Shown piece by piece: positions 8,646 to 18,860 of a stretch of 64,000 nt of DNA (positions are counted from its first letter, which is position 1; every line of letters starts with the position of its first letter). The notes under the pieces were generated by a model. The model did not search any database. It was not told the origin of the DNA and worked only from the letters and a program-made list of their open reading frames with translations. A program made the translations under genes and the position numbers. This DNA is from Prevotella sp. P5-92 (GTDB lineage: Bacteria; Bacteroidota; Bacteroidia; Bacteroidales; Bacteroidaceae): assembly GCF_002251245.1 (NCBI RefSeq), contig NZ_NPJG01000114.1, forward strand, positions 33,387-97,386. The letters are read 5' to 3'.

Positions 8646-11600
8646 ACATCAGCAAATGGGCACTCAACAGGGGCGTTCTTATCCATGCGTTTGTCGCCGT
8701 TCTCATCATCGGAGGCTTATGGGCTTTCACCCAAATGCCTAAACTCGAAGACCCTGCCATAAGGGTGAAGCAGGCTTTGGTGGTTGCCACCTATCCCGGT
8801 GCCTCGGCACACCAGGTGGAACTGGAACTCACCGACCCAATAGAGAAGTCAATACGACAGATGCCTGACATCGACCATATTGAGTCATCGTCGTATGCCG
8901 ACATGACCATCATCACCGTAGAACTTCACCCTACCGTGAAGGATGACGAACTCGAACAGCAGTGGGACTTGCTGCGTCGCAAGGTGGAAAACATAAAACC
9001 CTCACTGCCTAAAGGGGCACAGGTGATGACCGTGGCAGACGATTTCGGCGATGTGTATGGCATGTTCTATGCCCTGACCGGCGACGGACTCTCCGACCGC
9101 CAGCTCAGCGACTATGCCGAACTCATCAAGCGAGAAGTGCTCGCCATCGACGGTGTGACACGCGTGGATATTTACGGCAAACGACCAGAATGTATCAATA
9201 TCAACCTGAAAGAGGAGAAGATGGCAAATCTCGGAGTGTTGCCGACAGAAGTGATACAGACGCTCAACGGACAGAATGCCACCTCGTATGCAGGATATTA
9301 TGACAACGGGACAAGAAGAATACGTGTCACCGTGGATGACAAGTTCCGCTCGGTGGAAGACATTGCCGACATGCTCATCGCCGGACACGACGACGATCAG
9401 TTGCGCATACGCGACATTGCCGATGTGAGCAAGGGTTATGAAAAGGTGACACGCAACGCCATGCTCCGCGACGGTGAGAGGGCACTGGGCATCAGCATAG
9501 CCTGTTCGAGCAGTCACGACATACTGAAAGTGGGCGACAAAGTGGAAGAGAAACTCGGGCAGCTGGCAAAGAGAATGCCCGTGGGTGCAGAATATAATAA
9601 GGTGTTCTTCCAACCCGAACGAGTGAGCGACTCGCTCTACACCTTCCTGATCAACCTGCTCGAATCGGTGATTATTGTCGTGGTTGTGCTTATCTTCTTC
9701 ATGGGATTCAAGTCGGGACTCATTCTCGGCATGTCATTGGCGGTCATCGTCTTCGGCTCGTTTCTCGTGCTCAACGGTTTCGACGGCACGTTGCAGCGTG
9801 TTTCGTTAGGTGCGTTCATCCTTGCCATGGGTATGCTGGTAGATAATGCCATTGTCATCGTAGATGGCATACTCGTCGATCTCCGCAGTGGCAAGCCACG
9901 CGCCGAGGCTCTCACCTCCATAGGCAGGAAGACCGCCATGCCGCTGCTTGGAGCCACGCTCATCGCCATTCTTGCCTTCATGCCCATCTTTCTCAGTCCC
10001 GACACTTCTGGAGTATATGTGCGCGACCTTTTCATCGTCATTGCCGTGTCGCTGTTGCTCAGTTGGCTGCTCGCCCTGACCCACGTGCCACTGATGGCCA
10101 ACCGCCTGTTACATCCCAAGGTGAGCGAAGGAGAGGCATACAAGGGTAAGGCCTACGACATGCTCGACAAAGTAATGGGCATTTGCCTGCGCCACCGCCT
10201 TATGGTGGTCGGCGCGGCAGTAGTGCTGCTTGTGGGCAGTCTGTCGTGCTATCCGTTTCTCCAACAGAGTTTTTTCCCCGACATGGAATACGACCAACTC
10301 TACATCGAATACAAACTGCCCGAAGGCTATAACAGCACACAAGTGGAGCACGACCTGGAACAGATGCGAACGATGTTGATGCAATGCAAGGACGTAACAC
10401 ACGTCACAACCAGTATCGGCGGCACACCCTCACGCTATAATCTCGTGCGCTCCATAGCCACACCGTCGTTGGCATACGGCGAACTGATAGTCGATTTCAC
10501 ATCGCCGGAGACACTCGTGGCACACCTCGACTCCATGCAGCGGACGCTCAACGACCGATTCCCCGATGCGTATATCAAAATCAAGCGTTACAACCTGATG
10601 TACAAAAAATATCCCATAGAGATATGTTTCAACGGTCCCGACCCGCAGGTGCTGCACCAGCTCACCGACTCCGCCATGGCTATCGTCAGGAACAGCGACA
10701 AGGTGTGCCTGCCCACGTCAGACTGGGAGCCACAGGTGCCTGTGCTCACCGTTGACTATAACCAGTCGGCGGCACGCACCAGCGGATTGTCGCGCGGCGA
10801 TGTTGCCCTCTCGCTCATGTCCTATACCGACGGTATTCCTGTAGGCACGTTCTACGATGGCATTCACCCTGAGAACATCTATGTGAAATGCCATACTGAC
10901 AAAGGGGAGGAAGTGGAGAACCTCGACCGCGTGAATGTCTTCGGCATGATGCCCAACGTGGGCAATGTCTTCAACCGCAGCACCGTGCAGAAACTCATGA
11001 GCGGACGTCTCGACAAGGATGACGTGATACGTCAAGTGACCAGTACCACGCCCTTGTCGCAGGTGTCAAAGGGGATAGACATCCGTTGGGAAGAACCCGT
11101 TGTGGTGCGCTACAATGGGCAGCGCCAGCAAAGGCTCCAGTGCTCGCCAGCCCCGGGTGTATCCACAGAGTCGGCACGCCAGTCGATAGCCAAAGCCATA
11201 GAGTCGATAGCCCTTCCAGAGGGATATTCACTCTCGTGGGAGGGTGAATACAAGGCAAGCACCCAATCCAAACAATATCTCTTCAAGGGCTTCCCGCTTT
11301 CTGTGGTGATGATGCTGCTCATACTCATCATGCTGTTCAACGATTTCCGGCGTCCCGCCATCATCTTCTCTTGCATACCGCTTGTTGTGGTGGGTGTTTT
11401 CCCGTCGGTGCTCCTTTCGGGAAAGGATTTCGGATTTGTCGCCATCGTGGGCATACTCGGACTTATCGGTATGATGATCAAGAATGGTATTGTGCTCATC
11501 GATGAAATATCGCTACAGACATCACAAGGCAAACCGCTCGACAGGGCACTCATCGACAGTAGCAAGTCGCGCCTGCTTCCTGTGATGATGGCATCGCTCA

Positions 11601-11746
11601 CCACCATCCTCGGTATGATACCTCTCATCTCCGACTCTCTCTTCGGGTCGCTTGCCGTCACCATCATGGGTGGCTTGGCAGCAGGCACTGTCATCATTCT
11701 CATCTTCATACCAGTGCTATATTCGCTGATGTACAAAAGGAAATAA
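8642..11746 (+). CDS. RND-family efflux transporter, inner-membrane permease
   Basis: 1034 residues, normal for AcrB/HAE-type pumps. It has the duplicated layout: N-terminal TM1, a large periplasmic porter loop, a TM block with VSLGAFILAMGMLVDNAIVIVD (the conserved TM4 GMLVDNAIVVVD segment), a second porter loop, and a C-terminal TM block with VAIVGILGLIGMMIKNGIVL. The proton-relay Asp in the DN pair is present. Substrate cannot be read from sequence; drugs, bile salts or lipids are typical. Second gene of the three-gene operon; starts within the adaptor stop codon. Confidence 0.95.
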   Translation: MNISKWALNRGVLIHAFVAVLIIGGLWAFTQMPKLEDPAIRVKQALVVATYPGASAHQVELELTDPIEKSIRQMPDIDHIESSSYADMTIITVELHPTVKDDELEQQWDLLRRKVENIKPSLPKGAQVMTVADDFGDVYGMFYALTGDGLSDRQLSDYAELIKREVLAIDGVTRVDIYGKRPECININLKEEKMANLGVLPTEVIQTLNGQNATSYAGYYDNGTRRIRVTVDDKFRSVEDIADMLIAGHDDDQLRIRDIADVSKGYEKVTRNAMLRDGERALGISIACSSSHDILKVGDKVEEKLGQLAKRMPVGAEYNKVFFQPERVSDSLYTFLINLLESVIIVVVVLIFFMGFKSGLILGMSLAVIVFGSFLVLNGFDGTLQRVSLGAFILAMGMLVDNAIVIVDGILVDLRSGKPRAEALTSIGRKTAMPLLGATLIAILAFMPIFLSPDTSGVYVRDLFIVIAVSLLLSWLLALTHVPLMANRLLHPKVSEGEAYKGKAYDMLDKVMGICLRHRLMVVGAAVVLLVGSLSCYPFLQQSFFPDMEYDQLYIEYKLPEGYNSTQVEHDLEQMRTMLMQCKDVTHVTTSIGGTPSRYNLVRSIATPSLAYGELIVDFTSPETLVAHLDSMQRTLNDRFPDAYIKIKRYNLMYKKYPIEICFNGPDPQVLHQLTDSAMAIVRNSDKVCLPTSDWEPQVPVLTVDYNQSAARTSGLSRGDVALSLMSYTDGIPVGTFYDGIHPENIYVKCHTDKGEEVENLDRVNVFGMMPNVGNVFNRSTVQKLMSGRLDKDDVIRQVTSTTPLSQVSKGIDIRWEEPVVVRYNGQRQQRLQCSPAPGVSTESARQSIAKAIESIALPEGYSLSWEGEYKASTQSKQYLFKGFPLSVVMMLLILIMLFNDFRRPAIIFSCIPLVVVGVFPSVLLSGKDFGFVAIVGILGLIGMMIKNGIVLIDEISLQTSQGKPLDRALIDSSKSRLLPVMMASLTTILGMIPLISDSLFGSLAVTIMGGLAAGTVIILIFIPVLYSLMYKRK

Positions 11747-11750
11747 AAAC

Positions 11751-13196
11751 ATGAAAAGACTGATATACATAATGATTGGCATAGGCATGCAACTCAGTGC
11801 CACAGCCCAAGACTCACTGACCATCGACCAATGCAGGGCAATGGCAGTGGAGCATAACCGCCAACTGCAACAAGCCCGTGAGCAGAGGGAAAAATCGGGC
11901 TACGAAGTGATGGCAATGAAAGCAAACTTCCTGCCCAAGCTTGACTTCCAGGCCTTCGACCTTCTCAACACCACATCGGGCAGTATCGGGATGCCTTCCG
12001 CCCCTCTTCCCATTTATTCATACAACTCGCAGATGGGGCAGTTCCTGCCTTCTGTGCTTACCGATGCCTCCGGCAATGTGACTGGACTGTCGCAATATGC
12101 GGAATTTCCGGCAATGACCGTGAAGTATAAGATGCCCAACCTTTTCAATGCCTCGCTCTCGCTTGTGCAACCCATATATATGGGCGGGAAGATTGACGCA
12201 GGATATACGATGACGAAAATCGGACAACGCATATCAGACGAGAATATACGTATGACAGAGAGCGAGGTGATTGTCAGCGTGGAGGAGGCATACGCTCTTG
12301 CAGTGAAGGCAAGCGAGATGGTCGATGTGGCAAAGTCATACCGGCATCTTCTTCAGGAACTGCTGAAAACGGTGGAGTCGGCAGTGCGCCATGGCATGCG
12401 CACCCGCAACGATCTGATGAAGGTGCAGGTGAAACTCAACCAAGCCCAACTGTCTGTCACTCGTGCCAATAATGCCTACGACCTTGCCCGCATGAATCTG
12501 TGTCAGGTCATAGGCCTGCCCTTGTCGTCGCCTCTGCTCATTGCCCGTCCCGACATCACTTCAGCCTTGGTGGAGGAAGTCATGTCTGCCTCCGACGACA
12601 GTCTTCAGGTGCTCTCCCGACCAGAGTATGCCATCCTCAACGAGAAGGCAGAGCTTGCCCGTCAGCAGCTGCGCCTCACCCGATCCGACTATCTGCCCCA
12701 TCTGGCGGCATTTGCCTCGGGCGGATACACCAATGGCGGTAAGGTGACGGTCGATGCCACCAGTTCGCTTGCCGGCACCCAGCGAATGTATGACCGCACG
12801 CTCATCGACCAGTTCTCAGGTTGTGTCGGTGTCACGTTCTCTATGCCCATTTTCCATTTCGGCGAGCGCAGGGGCAAGATACGTTCTGCCAAGTCGTCTG
12901 TACGTATGGCGGAAATAGAACTGGCTGACAAACGTGAGAAAATGACACTCGAACTCGCCCAAGCCCGAAATACGCTTTGCGAACAACTCACTGCACTCGA
13001 AATAGCCCGACTGTCGGTGGAACAAGCCACCGAGAATCTCCGTCTTTCGCGCAGCGCATACGATTCGGGCATGGAGACACTCAGCGACCATTTAGAGGCG
13101 CAGTCGTTATGGCAGTCGGCACTTGCCGACGAAATAGATGCCCGCACTCAATTGATTGTCGCCCTTGGTAAATGGCGCAAGGCGGCAGGGAAATAA
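11751..13196 (+). CDS. TolC-family outer-membrane efflux channel
   Basis: 481 residues with signal peptide (MKRLIYIMIGIGMQLSATAQ) and two outer-membrane-efflux repeats; long helices such as SEVIVSVEEAYALAVKASEMV and ELADKREKMTLELAQARNTL form the periplasmic tunnel. It starts 4 bp after the permease, completing an adaptor-pump-channel operon. The stop codon is embedded in a terminator stem. Confidence 0.93.
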   Translation: MKRLIYIMIGIGMQLSATAQDSLTIDQCRAMAVEHNRQLQQAREQREKSGYEVMAMKANFLPKLDFQAFDLLNTTSGSIGMPSAPLPIYSYNSQMGQFLPSVLTDASGNVTGLSQYAEFPAMTVKYKMPNLFNASLSLVQPIYMGGKIDAGYTMTKIGQRISDENIRMTESEVIVSVEEAYALAVKASEMVDVAKSYRHLLQELLKTVESAVRHGMRTRNDLMKVQVKLNQAQLSVTRANNAYDLARMNLCQVIGLPLSSPLLIARPDITSALVEEVMSASDDSLQVLSRPEYAILNEKAELARQQLRLTRSDYLPHLAAFASGGYTNGGKVTVDATSSLAGTQRMYDRTLIDQFSGCVGVTFSMPIFHFGERRGKIRSAKSSVRMAEIELADKREKMTLELAQARNTLCEQLTALEIARLSVEQATENLRLSRSAYDSGMETLSDHLEAQSLWQSALADEIDARTQLIVALGKWRKAAGK

Positions 13197-13209
13197 TCCT
13201 TGCCGCCTT
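13179..13209 (+). terminator. Terminator of the efflux operon
   Basis: Stem aaggcggcaggg/ccttgccgcctt (one G-T pair) with a 7-nt loop containing the stop codon, followed by a T-rich tail. Confidence 0.75.
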
Positions 13210-13250
13210 ATCTTTCTCACTTAGGAATGAGAGTTGGTCGAGGAAAAAAT

Positions 13251-13282
13251 AAAGGCATGCTGAAGAGATTCAGCGTGCCTTT
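13251..13282. terminator. Bidirectional hairpin between convergent genes
   Basis: 14-bp stem aaaggcatgctgaa/ttcagcgtgccttt with one mismatch and a 4-nt loop; A-run on one side, T-rich on the other. It separates the efflux operon from the convergent lipoprotein gene. Confidence 0.7.
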
Positions 13283-13327
13283 GTTGATTTTTACTAATTA
13301 TGTGTGTGTTTCATTATGGTATTAGCG

Positions 13328-13966
13328 TCATTTTGTCTTCTCCAAGTCGAAGCTGAACGTGGCGGGAGTGAAACCAGGCTGTTCTACCTGTTTCTCTCCT
13401 TCACCTATGAACACTTTTCTGGCTGTTATGCTGAACTTAAGTTTCTTGTCAGCAACGCTGTATGCCGCATTTTCTCCTGCATCGACCTCCGTCTCAATAA
13501 TAAGGGTCTGGTCAACGTCGCTTTCAGACTGTGCAGGTATGGTAAGGGTCAGCTTTAACGGTTCTGGATCAAGAACAATCAGTATGCTGTCTTTTGCAGA
13601 AGTGAGTGCTGGTTTGTAGCCGATTTTGTAGTTGATGTCGCCCACTGCCTCCACGATGTTGTCAGCTGCTTCCTCATCGTTGATAATTGACATGACGATG
13701 TCCTTAATTGGGAACTTTTCCACGGTCACCGTGTCGTTGTCTACCTTCGCGCTTACTTCCACTCCGGCAGGAGTCTCTTCTCCTTCGGAAGCCACGATTG
13801 TTGACGTTGCCATTCTTCCTTTGTAGTCGCCATACATGGTCTGTGTGGTAATCTCTGTAGGAACTGTTACGTCATCATCGTCGTCGCTGCAGGAAGCGAG
13901 GCTGATTGTACACCCTAAAAATAATAACATTGTGAATGCTTTCGCCGTTTGAATCTTTTTTTTCAT
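13328..13966 (-). CDS. DUF4840-like lipoprotein
   Basis: 212 residues with a lipoprotein signal ending CTISLASCSDDDDD: lipobox Cys 26 followed by an Asp run, typical of Bacteroidetes outer-membrane lipoproteins. The mature part is beta-rich (QTMYGDYKGRMATST, KLKFSITARKVFIG) and resembles the Prevotella DUF4840 lipoproteins; this assignment is from memory of the pattern. Function unknown. It is monocistronic. Confidence 0.65.
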   Translation of the reverse strand: MKKKIQTAKAFTMLLFLGCTISLASCSDDDDDVTVPTEITTQTMYGDYKGRMATSTIVASEGEETPAGVEVSAKVDNDTVTVEKFPIKDIVMSIINDEEAADNIVEAVGDINYKIGYKPALTSAKDSILIVLDPEPLKLTLTIPAQSESDVDQTLIIETEVDAGENAAYSVADKKLKFSITARKVFIGEGEKQVEQPGFTPATFSFDLEKTK

Positions 13967-14262
13967 GGTTTTTTTTTAAATGATTATAATACTTACTGTG
14001 TTTTTCACTCTCATAAACAGCTGCCGAGTGCAAACCTTGCTCCATATTGTGTTAATAAAACCTAACAATGCATTTGCCTATAGGGGCAACGAGCAGAAGT
14101 AGCTAACGATAACAATCCTCCCTTTCACGGCGTTTCTGTAAAAAATGAGGGAAAAGAGGTTTGACATGGCGCTTAAAGTAAGACAAAAGGGGGAAAAAGC
14201 GAGACCTTGCAACTAAACATTAAGTTGTTACGTCAAATAGGCAAATAACCAAATTAATAATT

Positions 14263-16635
14263 ATGAAAAGAGTAACAACAACTATCATTGTTTTATTGGC
14301 AACAATATTCCAATTGAATGCACAGAGTCTTATTGGAATAGTAACAGACGAGAATGGACAACCGATGGAGTTTGCCACAATTTCACTCCGTTCTCTTCCA
14401 GACTCTGTCATCGTGGCAGGATGCATTACTGACGCAAAGGGACAGTTCTGCATCGAAAGGAAGAATGCTGGTGACTTCATACAAATATCATCCATAGGAT
14501 ATAGAACGAAGAACATGCCAGTTTCTGCATTCACTACATCACAGACAATCAAGATGCAGATTGAAGCTGGCTTGCTGAATGAAATCGTTGTCAGCAAGAC
14601 TCGTCCGAAGACAAAGCTCCTTGGAGATGCAGTCGTCACAACAATAGCCGGTTCGATACTTGAGCATGCAGGCAACTCGCTTGAGGTGCTTGCAAAAGTC
14701 CCTGGAATGATAACCAAGAATGGAAATCTGGAAGTAATAGGACGTGGCACACCTGACTATTATATAAATGGAAGAAAGGTGACCGACGACTCTGAGCTCC
14801 GCAACCTCATGTCGGAAGACATCAAGTCGATAGATGTGGTAAGCAATCCTGGTGCCGAATATGGAGGCGAGGTGCGCTGTGTAGTGCGCATACGCACCGT
14901 AAAGCGACAGGGCGACGGCTTCAGCTATGCACTTACAAGTCAGGCACAGCAACGCATATACGACAATCATGATTTCGACCCATCATGGTCGGTTCTCGAC
15001 CTCAACTATCGCACTGGCGGTTGGGATATCATAGGAAAACTTGTCTATTACAATCAGCACAGCTATCAGGTAAGCGACCATATGAGCGGTAACACTTTCG
15101 TCAAGATGCCAGATGGAAGCGTGAAGCATAACCTGATGGAAGGTCCTTTCGCTTGCATTGGTCACAATAGCGGAATAAGCGGCGATCTCGGATTGAACTG
15201 GCAAATCAATGAGAACCATTCTCTTGGAATGAAGATGAACTATGGCGAAATGCTGTTTGGTAATCAGGATATCGTCTTTGAGGACAATGTATATGCAAAC
15301 GACAAGCTGATTGACATTGTACATTCCGCATCCCATACTACCACACCTTCTTCTCACACCTTTACGGGCAATATATACTACGACGGGAATATCAATAAAC
15401 TGCATGTGAACTTCAATGCGGATTTCAGCGACTCAGGCTACAAAAAGGAAACAAACGTGAACGAAAGCAGTCAGAACGACCCTGCCTTCATTGAGAACTT
15501 ATCCGATGGAGTAGCACGAATGGGCGCAGGAAAACTTGTACTCTCCTACCCCATCTGGAAAGGTCAGTTTAAGATCGGAACAGAGGAGACATACGTAAGC
15601 GCAAAGCAGAAATACAATTCTACCAAGACGGAGATTCCTTCGTCGAAAGCTAAGATTGCCGAGAACAACATCTCTGGCTTTGCTGAATATGCCATACCTT
15701 TCAAACATGTTCAGTTGGTGGCTGGCTTACGATTCGAGCATGTTGACTTCGAATACACCAACGAATGTAGCCCGAAGGATAATATCAGCAGAACACACAA
15801 TAACTGGTTTCCTTCATTCAACGCCTCAACCAAGATTGGCCCTGTAGGTGTAAACATTGGATATACCACAAAAATCAAGCGACCACGATATGACCAGCTA
15901 AGTACAGAGATGCAGTACAACAACAGGTTCTTGTATCAGACGGGCGACCCTACGCTTCTTAACGAGATACAGAACACCCTCTCGCTTAATGCCAACTGGC
16001 GATGGCTCACTCTTACCGGAGCATACGAAGTGGTTGACAATGCCATCTACCAACTCGGCTATCCATACGACGATGACTGCACTGCTATGGTAAAGTATTC
16101 CAACGCAAAAGAGACGGTCCGCAAACTCAACATCTATCTCAATGCATCACCCACCGTTGGCATATGGAATCCACGCTATACTGTAGGTATGGAGAAGCAA
16201 TATTTTGAAACTACCGTTATTGACCCGCGTGAATCAACAGGTATGCGTGTAGTTAAACGCAACGACCCTATGTTCTTTGTTCAGGCAAACAACACATTCA
16301 AGTTGAAGCAGGGATGGCTGATAGATCTTGACTATCAATACATGTCGCCCTTTGACTACGTGATGTATAAGTTTACCAAACCGAAACACGGTCTAAATCT
16401 TGCAGTCAGCAAGTCGTTTCTCAAGCACGATGCACTCAACGTCCGTCTTGCATGGAATGACATCCTTAACAAGACAAAGGAACACGTATGCACCGACTAT
16501 GGCAACTTCATCCACAACCAGAACAATGATTACTATTCTCCAAGCATCCAGCTTCGCCTCTCATATCGTTTCAATACGGCAAACAGCAAGTATAAAGGTA
16601 CTGGAGCGGGAGCTGATGCAAAGAGCAGAATGTAG
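14263..16635 (+). CDS. TonB-receptor-like outer-membrane beta-barrel protein
   Basis: 790 residues. Signal peptide 1-20 (ends LNAQ), then a carboxypeptidase-regulatory-like domain (residues ~22-105, LIGIVTDENGQPMEFATISL), a plug-like domain (NEIVVSKTRPKTKLLGDAVV to VVSNPGAEYGGEVRCVVRI) and a long barrel of the OMP_b-brl_3 type ending LSYRFNTANSKYKGTGAG. No clear TonB box, no SusD partner and no linked glycan genes, so it is not a classical SusC pair. The role is probably import or envelope. The stop is 2 bp from the convergent HU-like gene. Confidence 0.85.
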   Translation: MKRVTTTIIVLLATIFQLNAQSLIGIVTDENGQPMEFATISLRSLPDSVIVAGCITDAKGQFCIERKNAGDFIQISSIGYRTKNMPVSAFTTSQTIKMQIEAGLLNEIVVSKTRPKTKLLGDAVVTTIAGSILEHAGNSLEVLAKVPGMITKNGNLEVIGRGTPDYYINGRKVTDDSELRNLMSEDIKSIDVVSNPGAEYGGEVRCVVRIRTVKRQGDGFSYALTSQAQQRIYDNHDFDPSWSVLDLNYRTGGWDIIGKLVYYNQHSYQVSDHMSGNTFVKMPDGSVKHNLMEGPFACIGHNSGISGDLGLNWQINENHSLGMKMNYGEMLFGNQDIVFEDNVYANDKLIDIVHSASHTTTPSSHTFTGNIYYDGNINKLHVNFNADFSDSGYKKETNVNESSQNDPAFIENLSDGVARMGAGKLVLSYPIWKGQFKIGTEETYVSAKQKYNSTKTEIPSSKAKIAENNISGFAEYAIPFKHVQLVAGLRFEHVDFEYTNECSPKDNISRTHNNWFPSFNASTKIGPVGVNIGYTTKIKRPRYDQLSTEMQYNNRFLYQTGDPTLLNEIQNTLSLNANWRWLTLTGAYEVVDNAIYQLGYPYDDDCTAMVKYSNAKETVRKLNIYLNASPTVGIWNPRYTVGMEKQYFETTVIDPRESTGMRVVKRNDPMFFVQANNTFKLKQGWLIDLDYQYMSPFDYVMYKFTKPKHGLNLAVSKSFLKHDALNVRLAWNDILNKTKEHVCTDYGNFIHNQNNDYYSPSIQLRLSYRFNTANSKYKGTGAGADAKSRM

Positions 16636-16637
16636 TC

Positions 16638-17273
16638 TTACTCACCCTTGCGCCTTATCCATATCTTGTGTGAAGCTTGACCAGTGTAGTCAATAGGCAT
16701 GGTGGGGTCGGCAGTGATTTTGGCAAGTTCCTTGGATGCAGTGGTGCGGGATAGATTATTCACCTTGGCATATTCGCCGAGGGTGATGTGTCCTTTCTCA
16801 TCAATGATTGCAAGGGCATTCTCAATGCGCTGCTCTAAGGTGTAGAGGTTCTTCTTTAGTTCTCTCGCCCCGGACATCATACGTTCAAACCTTGTGTTCA
16901 TCTGAAGATCACGTATCAGTTTGGGGGATATCTTGAAGTTAAGATCCTTCACTCCCACTCGCCTGTAGAGCATCTGATCATCTTCCTCCTGAATCTCCGT
17001 AGGTTTGTCATCGAGAAACTTCAGCGACATTGAGAAAGTGCCGATTTCGTCGAGAGTCACATTGTTGCCCTTTGACAGCAAACTGACCAGCGAGTCGGCA
17101 ATACCGCTTATCACTCCCCTCAGCACTCCCTTATCCACTGTGCGCAGACGATCGTGCAACACGTCGATAAACTCCTCTGTTCCAAGAGTCTGGTTTATCA
17201 CCATCTTCGGATATACCGCCCTCTTGCCGGTATTCCTCACGTCATTCATTTCCTGTAGTAAATACTTTGCCAT
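16638..17273 (-). CDS. HU-like histone-family DNA-binding protein with C-terminal winged helix
   Basis: 211 residues. The first ~125 residues match the Bacteroidetes HU-like/HIG family (VINQTLGTEEFIDVLHDRL, ISGIADSLVSLLSKGNNVTL DEIGTFSMSL). The remaining ~80 residues form a helix-turn-helix (ENALAIIDEKGHITLGEYA, NNLSRTTASKELAKI). Such genes commonly sit near VirE/DUF3874 genes in these genomes, as here, where it is divergent from a truncated one. A nucleoid or element-specific regulator role is inferred. Confidence 0.82.
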   Translation of the reverse strand: MAKYLLQEMNDVRNTGKRAVYPKMVINQTLGTEEFIDVLHDRLRTVDKGVLRGVISGIADSLVSLLSKGNNVTLDEIGTFSMSLKFLDDKPTEIQEEDDQMLYRRVGVKDLNFKISPKLIRDLQMNTRFERMMSGARELKKNLYTLEQRIENALAIIDEKGHITLGEYAKVNNLSRTTASKELAKITADPTMPIDYTGQASHKIWIRRKGE

Positions 17274-17406
17274 ATTCCTGTTGTTATTTGATTATGATAC
17301 TTATTGTTATATGTTTATGATACCTATAGTCATTGTCTAATAATATACTGTTGTAATTCTTTCGCATTGCCTGTTTACATTTCCATAGAACAGGTATTCG
17401 TGTTAT

Positions 17407-17489
17407 GTTCCGCAGTGCGGTATCTACGTTCCGCAGTGGGGAATGTACATTCCGCAGTGGTGAACGTATGTTCCGCAATGCGGAATATA
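17407..17489. repeat. Four 21-bp iteron-like direct repeats
   Basis: Units start at 17407, 17428, 17449 and 17470 with exact 21-nt periodicity (last unit 20 nt). Each contains ttccgcagtg or a close variant, and units 1 and 4 are palindromic (ttccgcagtgcggta, ttccgcaatgcggaa). They lie between the divergent HU-like and VirE-like genes. Confidence 0.85.
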
Positions 17490-17563
17490 AACCAAACACG
17501 GTGCAAAGATACATTAAAACAGAGTATTATGCAAACATCTATACGACTGTTTTTATACATTTA
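17487..17563 (+). repeat. 77-bp dispersed repeat, copy 2
   Basis: Matches 764-840. It abuts the last iteron-like unit and ends 64 nt before the first ATG of the truncated VirE-like gene. Confidence 0.75.
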
Positions 17564-17626
17564 CCACTATTTAACAGATAGCGCCTTTGTAGTACTTATT
17601 GCTCTCTCTATGAATTCAGATACAAC

Positions 17627-18709
17627 ATGCTGGAGTGCGTGCCCGAGATGAAGATACTGGCAAAGCCCAACTACGGGTGGTTGCCGCTCGACGCACAACG
17701 GTTTAACTCTATCCTACTCGACCTGCAGAGCAGAGGACTGAATGTATGGGACAAGGACTTCAACCGCTATCTTCACTCACAGAAAATCATGATTTACGAC
17801 CCCGTGCAAGACTATCTCTACGACCTGAAGGACAAATGGGACGGCAACGACCATATTGGCCGACTTGCCGACTGCGTGCCCACCGACTGCCCTCACTGGA
17901 AACAGTGGTTCCGCAAGTGGTTTATAGGCATGGTGGCGCAATGGCTCGAACACAACCGCCGCTATGGCAACAGTGTGGCTCCGCTGCTCATCTCCCGCCA
18001 AGGCTACAACAAATCGACATTCTGCCGCAGCCTGTTGCCTCCGCAGTTCAAGCAGACTTTCATCGACAATCTCGACGTGGCGGAAAAGAAAGCCACACTG
18101 ATAGCCATGGCACAGTCGCTTCTCATCAACCTCGACGAGTTCAATTCCATTGCGCCACGCATACAGCAGGGATTCCTCAAGAACATCATGCAACTGCCAT
18201 CGGTGAAGGTGAAACTGCCCTATGCCCGATCGATAGAGACACTGCCGAGGCGCGCCTCGTTTATCGCCACCACTAATATGACCGACATACTTGCCGACCC
18301 GTCGGGAAGCCGGCGTTTCATAGGTGTGGAACTCACCGCACCAATAGATGTCACGACACGCATCAACTACGACCAACTCTATGCCCAGGCGATGGATGCC
18401 ATATACAAGGGCGAGCGCTACTGGTTTGACCAGCAGGAAACAGCCGAACTGATTGCCCACAACAGGAAATATCAGCTTCTCTCGCCTGCCGAGCAATATT
18501 TCCGTCTGTGCTTCGAGGTGTGCCAAGACCCGAGTGAGGGTGAATACATGTCGGCTGCCGACATCTTCCATCGCATCAAGCAAGTGGCAGGTTCGTCATT
18601 GGGAATATCAGCCGTCACGAAGTTCGGTCAGTTTCTCACCAACCTCGACGGTATTGTTCACAAACGCACCAATCTGGGCACCGTATATCTTGTGAAGCAA
18701 ATACACTGA
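17627..18709 (+). pseudogene. 5'-truncated VirE/DUF3874 primase-helicase-like gene
   Basis: 360 codons open from ATG 17627. The product has the VirE-type P-loop domain (WDGNDHIGRLADCVPT, PLLISRQGYNKSTFCRSLLP as Walker A, LLINLDEFNS as Walker B, FIATTNMTDIL) and the C-terminal DUF3874-like region. Homologues I know are ~650-700 residues with an N-terminal VirE_N domain. Here homologous-looking sequence (YEFRYN in frame) continues upstream of the ATG but meets a TAG at 17579, after which the 77-bp repeat begins. So the N-terminal half is missing. It may still make a helicase fragment. Confidence 0.72.
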
Positions 18710-18783
18710 CCAAAATAGCGCAAGAATACCGAATGAAATAGCGCAAAAATAAAGGTTAAATTGCCACAAAAATACCGAATACC

Positions 18784-18812
18784 TTAGTAGATTCAAAAAA
18801 ATATTACCTTTG
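18784..18812 (+). promoter_or_regulatory. Putative promoter upstream of the group II intron
   Basis: TACCTTTG at 18805-18812 with TTAG about 18 nt upstream. It would transcribe the intron remnant; no intact gene follows on this strand. Confidence 0.4.
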
Positions 18813-18860
18813 CGAGAGCCCGACCTACCCATTGTCATGACAAGAGGAAGCATGGCCTAT

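Noticed and set aside
9002..9613. 203-codon minus-strand open frame inside the RND permease gene
   Set aside because: Antisense to a well-conserved permease; no promoter, and composition is that of a reverse-complement shadow.
11110..11736. 208-codon minus-strand open frame at the end of the permease gene
   Set aside because: Lies fully antisense to the conserved C-terminal TM block; Met/Ser-rich shadow of TM-coding sequence.
13967..14262. Possible small gene between the lipoprotein and TonB-like genes
   Set aside because: Only short frames without start signals; treated as a divergent promoter region.
17407..17489. CRISPR array
   Set aside because: Units are contiguous 21-bp repeats without spacers and no cas genes are present.
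17777..18583. 268-codon minus-strand open frame across the VirE-like gene
   Set aside because: The plus-strand frame has recognisable Walker motifs; the antisense frame has none.
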